Below the pieces are notes generated by a model that was not told the DNA's origin, made no database searches, and worked only from the letters and a program-made list of their open reading frames with translations. 34,599 bases of DNA from JAFGKM01 sp964413825. GTDB lineage: Bacteria; Ratteibacteria; UBA8468; B48-G9; JAFGKM01. Shown one piece after another: positions 6,873-14,697 of the stretch (its first letter is position 1; every line of letters starts with the position of its first letter). The stretch covers positions 1-34,599 of the forward strand of contig CAYPTS010000011.1 in NCBI GenBank assembly GCA_964413825.1, given 5' to 3'. The translations under genes and the position numbers were made by a program.

Positions 6873-7838
6873 TTATGTCCACCAGGCCTTCGGCTTGGGC
6901 TGTCTTATCAGGACGTTTTTAAGTAAATCCACCGCTTTTTGCAGTCCTTCGTCCACGCTCATGAGGCTGTCCTCGTGTTCTATGCTCAATACCCCGTCAT
7001 ACCCGATGAGACGCAGGTTAGATACGAAGTCGTTCCAGAATTCGCAACCATGCCCGTAGCCCACGCTTCTGAAGAGCCATGAGCGGTTGATTTCATCAAG
7101 GTACGTTTTTGTATCGAGAACACCGTTGACGGATGTGTTGTAAGGGTCTATTCTGGTATCTTTTGCGTGGACGTGGTAGACGGTACCCTGTAGTTTTCTC
7201 AAGGCGGCATTCGGGTCTATTCCCTGCCAGAAAAGATGACTGGGGTCGAAGTTTGCGCCTATCGTTTTGCCTGCGGCGTCTCTGAGTTTTAAAAGGGTTT
7301 CCGGATTATAGACTACAAATCCCGGGTGCATCTCAAGGCATATCTCTTTTACGTTATGGTCATTTGCGAATTTAACCTCGTCTTTCCAATAAGGTATGAC
7401 CTTTTTCTCCCACTGCCACTTGACTATTGTTGAAAAGTCATCTGGCCACGGGCATGTAACCCAGTTTGGATAGATGGCATTTTCATTATCCCCCGGGCAT
7501 CCCGAGAAGGTGATAATGCGGGGTATGCCGAGTTTTTCCGCCAGGAGGATGGTTTTTCTCTGGGTGTCTTTATGTGCGTTCCCAATCTCCGGATTGGGAT
7601 GCAGGGGATTGCCGTGGCAGGAAAGAGCGGATATTTCAAGTCCGCGTTTGCTCACTGCTTCTTTTAATTTTTTTATGCCGTCGGCATCTTTCAGGAGAGC
7701 ATCCGGGTTGCAGTGGCTGTTACCCGGGTAATTGCCCGTTCCCAACTCAACCGCATCCAGTCCAAGTTCCTTTGCTTTGTCCAGCGCTTCCTCAAACTTT
7801 TTGTCGCTGAAAAGAACCAAAAATACTCCCAGTTTCAT
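6873..7838 (-). CDS. Sugar phosphate isomerase/epimerase-like TIM barrel protein
   Basis: A 321-residue protein of the xylose isomerase-like TIM barrel (AP endonuclease 2) superfamily, which isomerises or epimerises sugars and related polyols with a divalent metal. The expected metal ligands stand on successive barrel strands: Glu169 (CLEMHPG), Asp198 with His201 (NFDPSHLFW), His224 (YHVHAKD) and Glu287 (SIEHED). SCHGNPLHP near residue 73 is usual for the subgroup. No signal peptide, so cytoplasmic. The start is firm: AAGGAGG lies a few bases before the ATG. It sits beside the URO-D-like and GH116 genes on the same strand but is separated from them by a 396-base repeat-rich gap. The precise substrate cannot be read from sequence. 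Confidence 0.85.
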   Translation of the reverse strand: MKLGVFLVLFSDKKFEEALDKAKELGLDAVELGTGNYPGNSHCNPDALLKDADGIKKLKEAVSKRGLEISALSCHGNPLHPNPEIGNAHKDTQRKTILLAEKLGIPRIITFSGCPGDNENAIYPNWVTCPWPDDFSTIVKWQWEKKVIPYWKDEVKFANDHNVKEICLEMHPGFVVYNPETLLKLRDAAGKTIGANFDPSHLFWQGIDPNAALRKLQGTVYHVHAKDTRIDPYNTSVNGVLDTKTYLDEINRSWLFRSVGYGHGCEFWNDFVSNLRLIGYDGVLSIEHEDSLMSVDEGLQKAVDLLKNVLIRQPKPKAWWT

Positions 7839-8234
7839 GGTGCCTCCTTGCCCCGAACGCTCCCATGATATGCTTTCATGGTGAGGGACTTTGATTCATC
7901 GCCTTTACCCCGGACTCACGTTTTTTGTCATTGCGAGGAGCGAAGCGACGAAGCAATCTCATGAGATTGCCACGCCGAAATGCGGCTCGCAATGACAACA
8001 GAGAGACGGGTTATGATTTTGTTCTTTAAAACTTAACACATCCGCTCAATACTGTCAAAGTTTTTAGGCAAATTGTATCGTAATACCGGTTGAGTTCGCC
8101 AGAGAGCATGGCGGCAAGGAGGAAGCGAGGAGGCGTACTATATAGTACGCCGCACGCTGCTGACGACACAGCCAATCCTCCATTGACGCTTTGGCGGACT
8201 ATCGCAAAGCTATCTGTATGAAGCCATACCGGTA
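7839..8234. other. 396-base intergenic region with two unrelated palindromic elements
   Basis: No coding frame of substance is present. Next to the isomerase gene are its ribosome binding site and a short inverted pair, CCATGA / TCATGG (7863-7868, 7876-7881). A family 1 REP-like palindrome lies at 7927-7996. From about 8083 a long imperfect palindrome runs toward the stop of the URO-D-like gene. The bases between 7997 and 8082 are AT-rich; I see nothing specific there. Confidence 0.7.
7927..7996. repeat. REP-like nested palindrome, family 1, copy B
   Basis: GTCATTGCGAG (7927-7937) and CTCGCAATGAC (7986-7996) enclose a perfect 18-base palindrome at 7953-7970 centred on GCAATCTCA/TGAGATTGC. 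Arms and centre match the element at 1304-1376 in the same orientation; the filler GAGCGAAGCGAC is different. Two copies over 6.6 kb indicate a dispersed family that should have more copies in this genome. Confidence 0.85.
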
Positions 8235-8235
8235 T
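8083..8235. repeat. Long imperfect palindrome with a perfect 20-base core
   Basis: The core at 8132-8151 is a perfect palindrome, GGCGTACTATA and its reverse complement. Around it are imperfect arms: GTTCGCCAGAG (8094-8104) pairs with the segment ending CTTTGGCGGAC at 8199, and each end carries ATACCGGT (8083-8090, 8226-8233). It ends at the stop of the URO-D-like gene, so the minus-strand mRNA would fold here. It could act as a terminator or 3' stabiliser, or be a mobile or dispersed element; only one copy is in the window. Confidence 0.65.
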
Positions 8236-9179
8236 CAGGCGTAATTGCCGTGTTTTTTCCAGACGTCAAGCATCAGTTTGTACCTGTCGAGAGGCATGCC
8301 GGTGTAGATGCAGTTTGACGTTGAAAAAATATATCCGTATCCGGGCATCCCCCACCGGAGCGCATACTTTGCGGATTCGACAACCTGCTCGTCGGTGCCT
8401 GTCTGCAAAAGGCCGCAGTTTACGTTTCCTATCAGGCATACCCTGTCCCCATAGAGTCTTTTGACCTCTTTGATGTCCACGCCGGCCTGCGGGTCGATGG
8501 AGTGGAGCGCATGCGGGTCTGCCTGCACGAGCTGGTCGATAATGGGCATTATGTTTCCGTCGGTGTGCTTTATTGTGTGAAAACCCATATCCCTGTATCC
8601 TTTAATTAGTTTTGTAAGATACGGAGCAATGAATTCCGAAAACATGGAAGGGCTTAAAAACGGCCCGTTGTTCAGGCAGTAGTCGGAGCATAAGGCAAAA
8701 CCGTCAAGATTTTTTATTTGTTCCGCTTTGTTCAGGGCATCCTCTACCATTTTCTCCGCCTGCTGTTTGAGTTTTTCAGGTGCGTCTTTCATCCTGAAGG
8801 CGAAGTCAAGCATTGTTTCTCCGGAGGGGATGCCGAAGGTGGCGTCCCCGTGCACCATCAGGAAGTATTTGTCTCCGGAAATGCCGCGGACTATGTCAAT
8901 CAGCCGGTTCGTTTCTTCTATCGTGTTGGGGTTCGGGTGCAGAAATATTGCGCTGTGCTCAAATTCCTCCGCTGTTTTTACGTGTATCTCCGCAATTTCT
9001 CTTCTGTGCAGACGCCTTTCGGTTTCGCTCATCTGGTCCCACTGATGATATGACCTGTGCGAAGAATGTACCTTCCCGAACGCCTCCATCGTAAGAAAAA
9101 ATACAAGTTCAAAGTGCGGCACCCTTCCTTCAATCGGTTTCCTTTCCAAGGCGGCGATGAATTTTTTTCTCGGCGTCAT
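8235..9179 (-). CDS. URO-D/MtaA-like protein, probable corrinoid-linked methyltransferase
   Basis: A 314-residue protein with the uroporphyrinogen decarboxylase fold. It has the HTDGNI motif (205-210), the DPHALHSIDPQAGVDI segment and GNVNC (251-255), as in the branch containing MtaA/MtbA and CmuA methylcobamide methyltransferases. It is not a haem-pathway HemE: the N-terminal arginine-rich FMRQAGR-type motif of true decarboxylases is absent. Members of this branch move methyl groups between corrinoid proteins and thiols, but many remain uncharacterised. The ATG at 9179 is chosen because TAAGGAGC lies just upstream; an in-frame start at 9209 lies inside the GH116 gene. That ribosome binding site overlaps the GH116 stop codon, so the two genes are translated as a pair. 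No corrinoid-binding partner protein is adjacent. Confidence 0.82.
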   Translation of the reverse strand: MTPRKKFIAALERKPIEGRVPHFELVFFLTMEAFGKVHSSHRSYHQWDQMSETERRLHRREIAEIHVKTAEEFEHSAIFLHPNPNTIEETNRLIDIVRGISGDKYFLMVHGDATFGIPSGETMLDFAFRMKDAPEKLKQQAEKMVEDALNKAEQIKNLDGFALCSDYCLNNGPFLSPSMFSEFIAPYLTKLIKGYRDMGFHTIKHTDGNIMPIIDQLVQADPHALHSIDPQAGVDIKEVKRLYGDRVCLIGNVNCGLLQTGTDEQVVESAKYALRWGMPGYGYIFSTSNCIYTGMPLDRYKLMLDVWKKHGNYA

Positions 9180-9189
9180 GAGATGCTCC

Positions 9190-11765
9190 TTATTTTTTGA
9201 AAGGCGCATATTTTATATTTTTCATTTCTATTTTTCCGGAGTAAACCTTGATGAACGGTTTCCCTTTTTTGACCCCTGCAAGTCCGTAGCCGGTTTCGGT
9301 GTTGATAAAACAGGAAAAATCTCCCTNNNNNNNNNNNNNNNNNNNNNNNNNNNNNNNNNNNNNNNNNNNNNNNNNNNNNNNNNNNNNNNNNNNNNNNNNN
9401 NNNNNNNNNNNNNNNNNNNNNNNNNNACCCCTGCAAGTCCGTAGCCGGTTTCGGTGTTGATAAAACAGGAAAAATCTCCCTTGACGGCCGGCCTGACGTA
9501 AAGGGTCTTTTCCACCGCGTCGTAGCGGATGCCGGTTAAGCCCTGAAGAAGTCCGTAGGAAGCCAGCGCCCTTCCGTACCAGTGTCCGCACTCGTACTCG
9601 TTGAACGGGTTTCTCTTCCTTCCGTCGTACCTTGCCCGCGCCGTGCGGACTATTTCCAATCCTTCTTTTATCCTGCCGTGCATCATAAGGTGGGATGCGG
9701 CCTGGTATTCAATTCCGGTCCATACTTCGTCGCTGTAAGGGAACGGCAGAGAAAGTTTTCCGCCTTTGGGCCAGGTGCAAAGCACAAGCCCGCCGTCGTT
9801 GCCCAGCGCAAAACCGGGCCTTTGCGGGTTGGCGTGGTTGAGCAGAGATTTACGGAAGTTGTATTTGTAAACGGACAGGAGGTGTTTTTCCACTTTCCTG
9901 TCATCCAGGATACCGTCCAAACCGCATACCGCAGCAATCCAATCGCCCAGCACCCCGTCTGACAGGCACCCTTTGCCATACTGGTATTTGGGACCTTCTT
10001 TTGCTATGAGTTTCATTGCCTCTTCGGATGCGAAGTTTTTCTTCTTTATCGGGTCAGGGGTTTTCAGGTCTTTCCACCGGATTTCCTGATAAAAATATTC
10101 TCCGTTGAACAGGCGTTCCTCAAGATGTTTTTTTCCTTTTTTGTACAGTTCTGCGTAAAGCGGCACCGGGTCGTTCAGCGCTTCTGCCATTGCCGAGGCG
10201 GCTTTGAGCGCACCGAGGTAGAAACTTCCGCACATTCCGTCGGGTCCCCAGAATTCTATGTCGTAGGTATTGTGGTGAGGTTCCTGCAGGACGCCCCTGT
10301 GTTCGGGGTCCCAGGTTTCTATGCAGTAGTTAAGACTTTTTTTCGTTTTCTTCCACAGCTCTTTGAGCCATTCCGTATCGCCGCTGATGCGCCAGTCCCT
10401 GTAAATCTTCATGATGCCGCCCAACTGTCCGTCGGACGCCGCGTATCCCTTGTGGTCGGACGGGCGTATCGGAAGCCAGGCGCGGAAGTTCTGGTGGCCG
10501 TTTTCATCCTGCATTTCGTTGAATTCGGTTTGTCTCAACGTACGTTCCAGTCTGGGAAAAAGATGGGCGGTTGCCTGCGCGTAATTCCACACGTGGGTGC
10601 ATGAGCCCGCACAGCATCCGCAGTTGTCGCAGCAGCCCTCCCAGCACCACAGCCGTCCGTCCGCCTGCCTCAAGACAGTAGGGGATTTCAGTATGGTAAG
10701 GTTTGCGGCAATTGCCTCGACAATCTCTCCGGGCAGTGTGGCTTTGTAAAAACAATCAGTGAACTGTGCCGTTTTTTTCTTGAGCGTGTCGTAATTTTTC
10801 TGCCAGCAGGTGGATGCTTCTTTTATATTTTTGAATCTGCCGGCATACCACGGACGGTGAAATGTTTTCGTTTCACTGTTGGTATTTTCTCCCGTGCGCA
10901 CGTCTGACTGTGGCACGTACCACGAAAGTAACAGTTTGACTGTTTTTTTTCCACGTGCAGGTATTTTTACCGGCACGTAAAGACTGCCGCCCGTACCCGG
11001 GTCGCCGGTTTTAAACGGCGGGTTGGATATGCAGGAGCATTTTTTCACGTTTTTCCATGCCGTTGTTAGCGGGTCGAACCATCCGCCCCTGAACCACCGG
11101 CAGTCAATGGTTGTTTTTTCTTCCGGCACTGCGGCGCAGAAATTCCCTTCTTTCCACGGAGCATCTTTTGAGCCGGACTGGCGGAGTATAAACCCTTTTA
11201 CCGCGGACTCAACGCTGTTGACGCCGCCGTCCTTTTCCTCAAGAAAGTTTTTTGAATGGAATGAATAAATCCCTTCAACGGGTTTGTTGCCGCCGTTGAT
11301 GAATGTGTATTCCATGGAGGCGAAAGGCATGGACGAGTTGTCTTCGTCGCCGGGGATGAATGGACTCCATCCGGTAATCTCCACCTTCAGTGGCGCTTCA
11401 GGATAATTCAGCATGACGGTTGCGAACGGAAACTTTGAAGTGAAATATTCCGTATGACATCTTGGCAGACCGAAAGATGTAAAACCCAGTCCGTTGCCTG
11501 CCTGCGGCTGTCCGAATATCTTCCATGCCGGCACCTGTCCTTCAAGCACGCGAGCGCTTGCCGGTTTACCCTTGATGCAGAATGCGGAAAACATGCACGG
11601 CTGGTGGAAAATCTCCGGCTTATGGCGTATGGAAACGCTTGTCAACCCGCCGTTTCCTTCCATGCAAAGCATTCCGGTTCCTATGCCGCCCATCGGAAAA
11701 CCTATGTAATTCAGGTTTTCTTCCGTATGTTTTACCGTCCCGTTTTTGTCTCTTTTTACGCCCAT
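9190..11765 (-). CDS. GH116 glycosidase (GBA2-like beta-glucosidase), interrupted by an assembly gap
   Basis: The start has GFPMGGIGTG, the signature of GH116, the family of human GBA2 and bacterial beta-glucosidases/xylosidases. An N-terminal beta domain is followed by an (alpha/alpha)6 catalytic domain with CTHVWNYAQA and HHNTYDIEFWGP. By alignment with GBA2 (Glu527, Asp677), Glu376 in CWEGC is the probable nucleophile and Asp502 in TYDIEF the acid/base. The loop after Glu376 has seven cysteines within 16 residues. The 100-N run near the C-terminus is flanked by an exact 55-base duplication; removing one copy and the gap (155 bases) restores one frame of 806 codons ending TAA at 9190-9192. 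As given, the frame appears shifted and reads to a false stop near 9228. No clear signal peptide is seen, so it is probably cytoplasmic. Confidence 0.88.
9327..9426. other. 100-N scaffold gap with 55-base identical flanks
   Basis: Bases 9272-9326 and 9427-9481 are identical (both start ACCCCTGCAAG and end AAATCTCCCT). Two overlapping contig ends were joined with a fixed 100-N gap instead of being merged. The real sequence is almost certainly continuous and 155 bases shorter. Confidence 0.93.
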
Positions 11766-11864
11766 TTTTTTCCCTTATCCGCAATAGTCCAAACCTTATA
11801 ATGTTTCCGCAAGATAAGCAAATAATTGTTGCACAGAGATTGATTTCAGTCAAAAATGGATTTC

Positions 11865-11873
11865 TGATATAAT
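11865..11873 (+). promoter_or_regulatory. Extended -10 promoter of lolC/E, giving a leaderless mRNA
   Basis: TGATATAAT is a perfect extended -10 element (TGnTATAAT) that ends 7 bases before the ATG at 11881. Initiation would fall on or next to the A of the start codon. The best -35 at 17-base spacing is a poor TTCAGT (11845-11850), which the extended -10 may offset. No purine-rich ribosome site is present in the seven bases between. Confidence 0.65.
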
Positions 11874-11880
11874 CAAAACT

Positions 11881-13065
11881 ATGATTTCGTATAATTTTTT
11901 CCTTTCGAGGAAGTTTGCAGGGCAGAAGAAGCGTGCGGACAGTTTCCTATGGTTCATAAGCGTTTTTTCCGTAGCCGGAATCGCCATAGGCGTCGTCGCT
12001 CTTATGCTGGTGATAGGCGTCATGAACGGGTTTTCAAGGGAACTGAAAAGGAAGATAATCGGCGCGCATCCGACGATAACGGTTGAAGGCAGGCCTCTGA
12101 TATACAATTATGAGCAGGTTGCCGAAAAGGTTAAAAAGGAGGTTGCCGAGGTAAAGGGATTGTCGCCGTACCTTGCCACGCAGGTTATATACCGGTCAAA
12201 CAAATATCTTTTGGGCGGAATTCTGCGCGGAATTGACCCTGCTCTCGAAGAGGGAGTGACAAACATAAGCAAGTTCATAAAAAAAGGTGAATTTGCAGGA
12301 TTGGAATCCGGCGTCATCCTTGGAAGCGAACTGGCAAAAGAACTTGAGGTTGACGTGGGAGATGCAGTCTGGATAATTTCAGGGACAGCGGCCGGCGGCA
12401 GGGAAACAAGAGTCGAGGGCATTGTCGAGTATGGCGTGTATGCGTTCGACTCTTCAATGGGGTTTACTTCGCTTGACAATAAAATGCTGAATCCAGTGAG
12501 GATGGTGCATGGCATAGGCATACGGACGGACAATATTTATGATTCCGAGAGGGTGGCTGAGAAGGTAAGGGAGGTTCTCGATTACGAATATACCGTGACA
12601 ACTTGGATACAGAAAAACAAGATACTGTTTGCCGCTCTTGCGCTGGAAAGAAAAGCGATGGCGGTTATATTGGGACTGATAATCCTGGTGGCGTCTTTCA
12701 ACATTTCTTCAACGCTGATGATAACCGTTTACAGGAAGGTAAAGGAAATAGGGATACTAAGGGCACTGGGGCTGTCCGCCAAAGAAGTGGAGAAGATTTT
12801 TATTTACCAGGGGCTGATTCTCGGTTTTAAGGGGCTTGCCTGCGGCCTTGCCGCGGGAGGCATACTGGCGTGGCTGTTGAAAAGGTACCAGTTCATAAGA
12901 CTTCCCGAATTCATATATGATTTGTCCCGCCTGCCCATAGAGATTTCCGCGTCGGATTTGCTGTGGATAATCGTTTCGGTTATTGCGATAGTGAGTTTTG
13001 CAAGTGTTTATCCGGCTAAGCGGGCGGCGGGGCTTAATCCTACACAGGCGATAAGAAATGAATAA
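11881..13065 (+). CDS. lolC: Lipoprotein-releasing system permease, LolC/LolE family
   Basis: A 394-residue inner-membrane protein with the MacB/FtsX-like permease layout: transmembrane segment 1 at about 23-48, a large periplasmic domain at about 50-255, then three segments near 258-282, 305-332 and 358-378. The SSTLMITVYRKVKEIGILRALG stretch just after segment 2 is the family hallmark and contacts the ATPase. With LolD it extracts mature lipoproteins from the inner membrane and hands them to the periplasmic chaperone LolA. Only one permease gene is present, so it probably forms a homodimer, as in bacteria with a single LolF-type protein. Its stop overlaps the lolD start by 8 bases. Translation starts without a visible ribosome binding site (see the promoter at 11865-11873). 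Confidence 0.9.
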   Translation: MISYNFFLSRKFAGQKKRADSFLWFISVFSVAGIAIGVVALMLVIGVMNGFSRELKRKIIGAHPTITVEGRPLIYNYEQVAEKVKKEVAEVKGLSPYLATQVIYRSNKYLLGGILRGIDPALEEGVTNISKFIKKGEFAGLESGVILGSELAKELEVDVGDAVWIISGTAAGGRETRVEGIVEYGVYAFDSSMGFTSLDNKMLNPVRMVHGIGIRTDNIYDSERVAEKVREVLDYEYTVTTWIQKNKILFAALALERKAMAVILGLIILVASFNISSTLMITVYRKVKEIGILRALGLSAKEVEKIFIYQGLILGFKGLACGLAAGGILAWLLKRYQFIRLPEFIYDLSRLPIEISASDLLWIIVSVIAIVSFASVYPAKRAAGLNPTQAIRNE

Positions 13066-13747
13066 ACTTGCGGCTATAAATATAACGAAAGAGTATTCGG
13101 GCGGGGTCCGCGCCCTGCGCGGGGTGGATATCGAGGTGGAAAGCGGGGAGATGCTGATACTTATGGGGCCTTCGGGTTCGGGCAAAACTACGCTGATAAA
13201 CGTTCTCGGTTTGCTTGATAAGCCTACGGAAGGCAGTGTTTATCTCGATGGAAAAGAGATAACCTCTCTCAAGGAGACGGAAAAATGTGCGATAGTTAAC
13301 AGGACGTTCGGTTTTATTTTTCAGTTTTTTTATCTCATACCGGAACTTACCGTTGCCGAGAATGTTATGCTGCCCTTATGGATAAAGGAGAAAACATCCC
13401 TGAAACTGAAATCATATTACAGGGAAGCGGAAATTCTGCTGGAAGAGTTCAATCTTTCAGGGAGGAAGGATTTCTATCCTTCGCAGTTGTCGGGCGGGGA
13501 ACTGCAGAGGGTTGCCATATGCCGCAGTCTGATATGCCGGCCGTCGGTAATATTTGCGGATGAGCCTACCGGCAGTATAGACAAAAAGTCGTCGGAGGTG
13601 TTTTTTGAGCTGATAAAGTCGCTCAACAGGGAAAAAAGGGTTACGTTTATCATAGGTACGCACAACGAGAAGTTTTTGCAATTTGCCACAAAAGTTGTAT
13701 ATTTAAACGAAGGCGGGATAGAGAAGATAGAGATTAGGGAGGGATAG
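13058..13747 (+). CDS. lolD: Lipoprotein-releasing system ATP-binding protein LolD
   Basis: A 229-residue ABC ATPase of the LolD/MacB group. Walker A GPSGSGKT is at 37-44, the Q-loop at Gln89 (FIFQFFYLIPELT), the signature LSGGE at 144-148, Walker B VIFADEPT at 164-171 and the H-loop His202. The QFFYLIPELTVAENVMLPL stretch after the Q-loop is typical of LolD and couples to the LolC/E permease. It overlaps the permease gene by 8 bases, and ilvE begins 2 bases after its stop, so all three are in one operon. It powers lipoprotein release at the inner membrane. Length is normal for the family. Confidence 0.92.
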   Translation: MNKLAAINITKEYSGGVRALRGVDIEVESGEMLILMGPSGSGKTTLINVLGLLDKPTEGSVYLDGKEITSLKETEKCAIVNRTFGFIFQFFYLIPELTVAENVMLPLWIKEKTSLKLKSYYREAEILLEEFNLSGRKDFYPSQLSGGELQRVAICRSLICRPSVIFADEPTGSIDKKSSEVFFELIKSLNREKRVTFIIGTHNEKFLQFATKVVYLNEGGIEKIEIREG

Positions 13748-13749
13748 CA

Positions 13750-14628
13750 ATGGGGCTACTTATATATCTGAACGGGAAACTGGTGCAGGAAGAAGAAGCG
13801 AAGGTGTCCGTTTTTGACCACGGACTGCTTTACGGTGACGGGGTCTTCGAGGGTATCAGGGGGTATAACGGAAGGATTTTCAAGATGGACGAGCATCTTG
13901 AACGGCTGTACAATTCCGCAAAGGCGATAATGCTCGAAATGCCGCTCAATTTTTACGACCTGAAAAACGCCATTATACAGACTGTAAGGGCCAATAAACT
14001 TAAAGACAGTTACATAAGGGTTGTTGTTACAAGGGGAGCGGGAGACCTCGGTCTCGACCCGCGCAAGTGTAAAGTCCCGACTCTTTTCATCATAGCGAGC
14101 AGTATACAACTTTATCCCGAAGCACTGTATGAAAAAGGGCTGGAAGTCGTAACCGTGGGAAGCCAGAGAAATGCTCCGGAAGCCATAAATCCGGCAGTGA
14201 AATCGCTCAACTATCTTAACAATATAATGGGCAAAATAGAATCGATTAATGCCGGTGCGGGTGAAGGACTGATGCTGAATAATCGGGGATATATAAGCGA
14301 ATGTACCGGAGACAACATTTTCGCTGTAAGGAAGAACGTACTGCTTACGCCTCCTGTTTCCGCCGGCGCGCTGGAAGGAATCACGAGAAACGTCGTCATG
14401 GAGATAGCCGCCGGCATGGGGCTTGTGGTGAAGGAAGCGGAAATGACGCGGTATGATATCTTTACCGCTGACGAGTGTTTTCTCACAGGAACCGCGGCTG
14501 AAATCATATCCGTGATTTCTCTGGATAAAAGGATTATCGGAAGCGGAAAATCCGGTGAGATAACCAGAAGAATAAGGAAAGAATTTATTTCCCTGACGCA
14601 GGCAGAGGGCGTTTCCGTATATGAGTAG
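13750..14628 (+). CDS. ilvE: Branched-chain amino acid aminotransferase
   Basis: A 292-residue class IV PLP aminotransferase. The fold starts with YLNGKLVQEEEAKVSVFDHGLLYGDGVFEGIRGY; the PLP lysine is Lys151 (AVKSLNYLNNIM) and the cofactor-holding Glu184 stands in YISECTGDNIF. IlvE moves the amino group between glutamate and the 2-oxo acids of Leu, Ile and Val. The C-terminal GITRNVV and CFLTGTAAEI segments match BCAT better than D-amino-acid transaminase or aminodeoxychorismate lyase, though the substrate is inferred. It follows lolD by 2 bases, with GGAGGGATAGCA before the ATG. Its presence inside an envelope operon is odd but may reflect only shared expression. Confidence 0.88.
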   Translation: MGLLIYLNGKLVQEEEAKVSVFDHGLLYGDGVFEGIRGYNGRIFKMDEHLERLYNSAKAIMLEMPLNFYDLKNAIIQTVRANKLKDSYIRVVVTRGAGDLGLDPRKCKVPTLFIIASSIQLYPEALYEKGLEVVTVGSQRNAPEAINPAVKSLNYLNNIMGKIESINAGAGEGLMLNNRGYISECTGDNIFAVRKNVLLTPPVSAGALEGITRNVVMEIAAGMGLVVKEAEMTRYDIFTADECFLTGTAAEIISVISLDKRIIGSGKSGEITRRIRKEFISLTQAEGVSVYE

Positions 14629-14647
14629 CCGGAAAAGGTTGAAGGAT

Positions 14648-14676
14648 TAGCCAAAATCCCGAAAATATGGTAGAAT
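14648..14676 (+). promoter_or_regulatory. Probable promoter of the clpC-bamA-lpx block
   Basis: TAGCCA (14648-14653) and an extended -10, TGGTAGAAT (14668-14676), are 17 bases apart from hexamer to hexamer. A start near 14683 would leave a short leader holding the GGGAGGGGG ribosome site before the clpC ATG at 14698. Matches are moderate (4 of 6 and 5 of 6). Confidence 0.5.
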
Positions 14677-14697
14677 ATACTGCAACTGGGAGGGGGT

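Noticed and set aside
1304..8235. Possible CRISPR array from the repeated palindromes
   Set aside because: The copies are isolated, not regularly spaced, and no cas genes are present.
9228..11765. GH116 frame of 845 residues ending near 9228
   Set aside because: The tail after the N run is read in the wrong frame because of the duplicated 55 bases; the merged sequence ends at 9190 with 806 residues.
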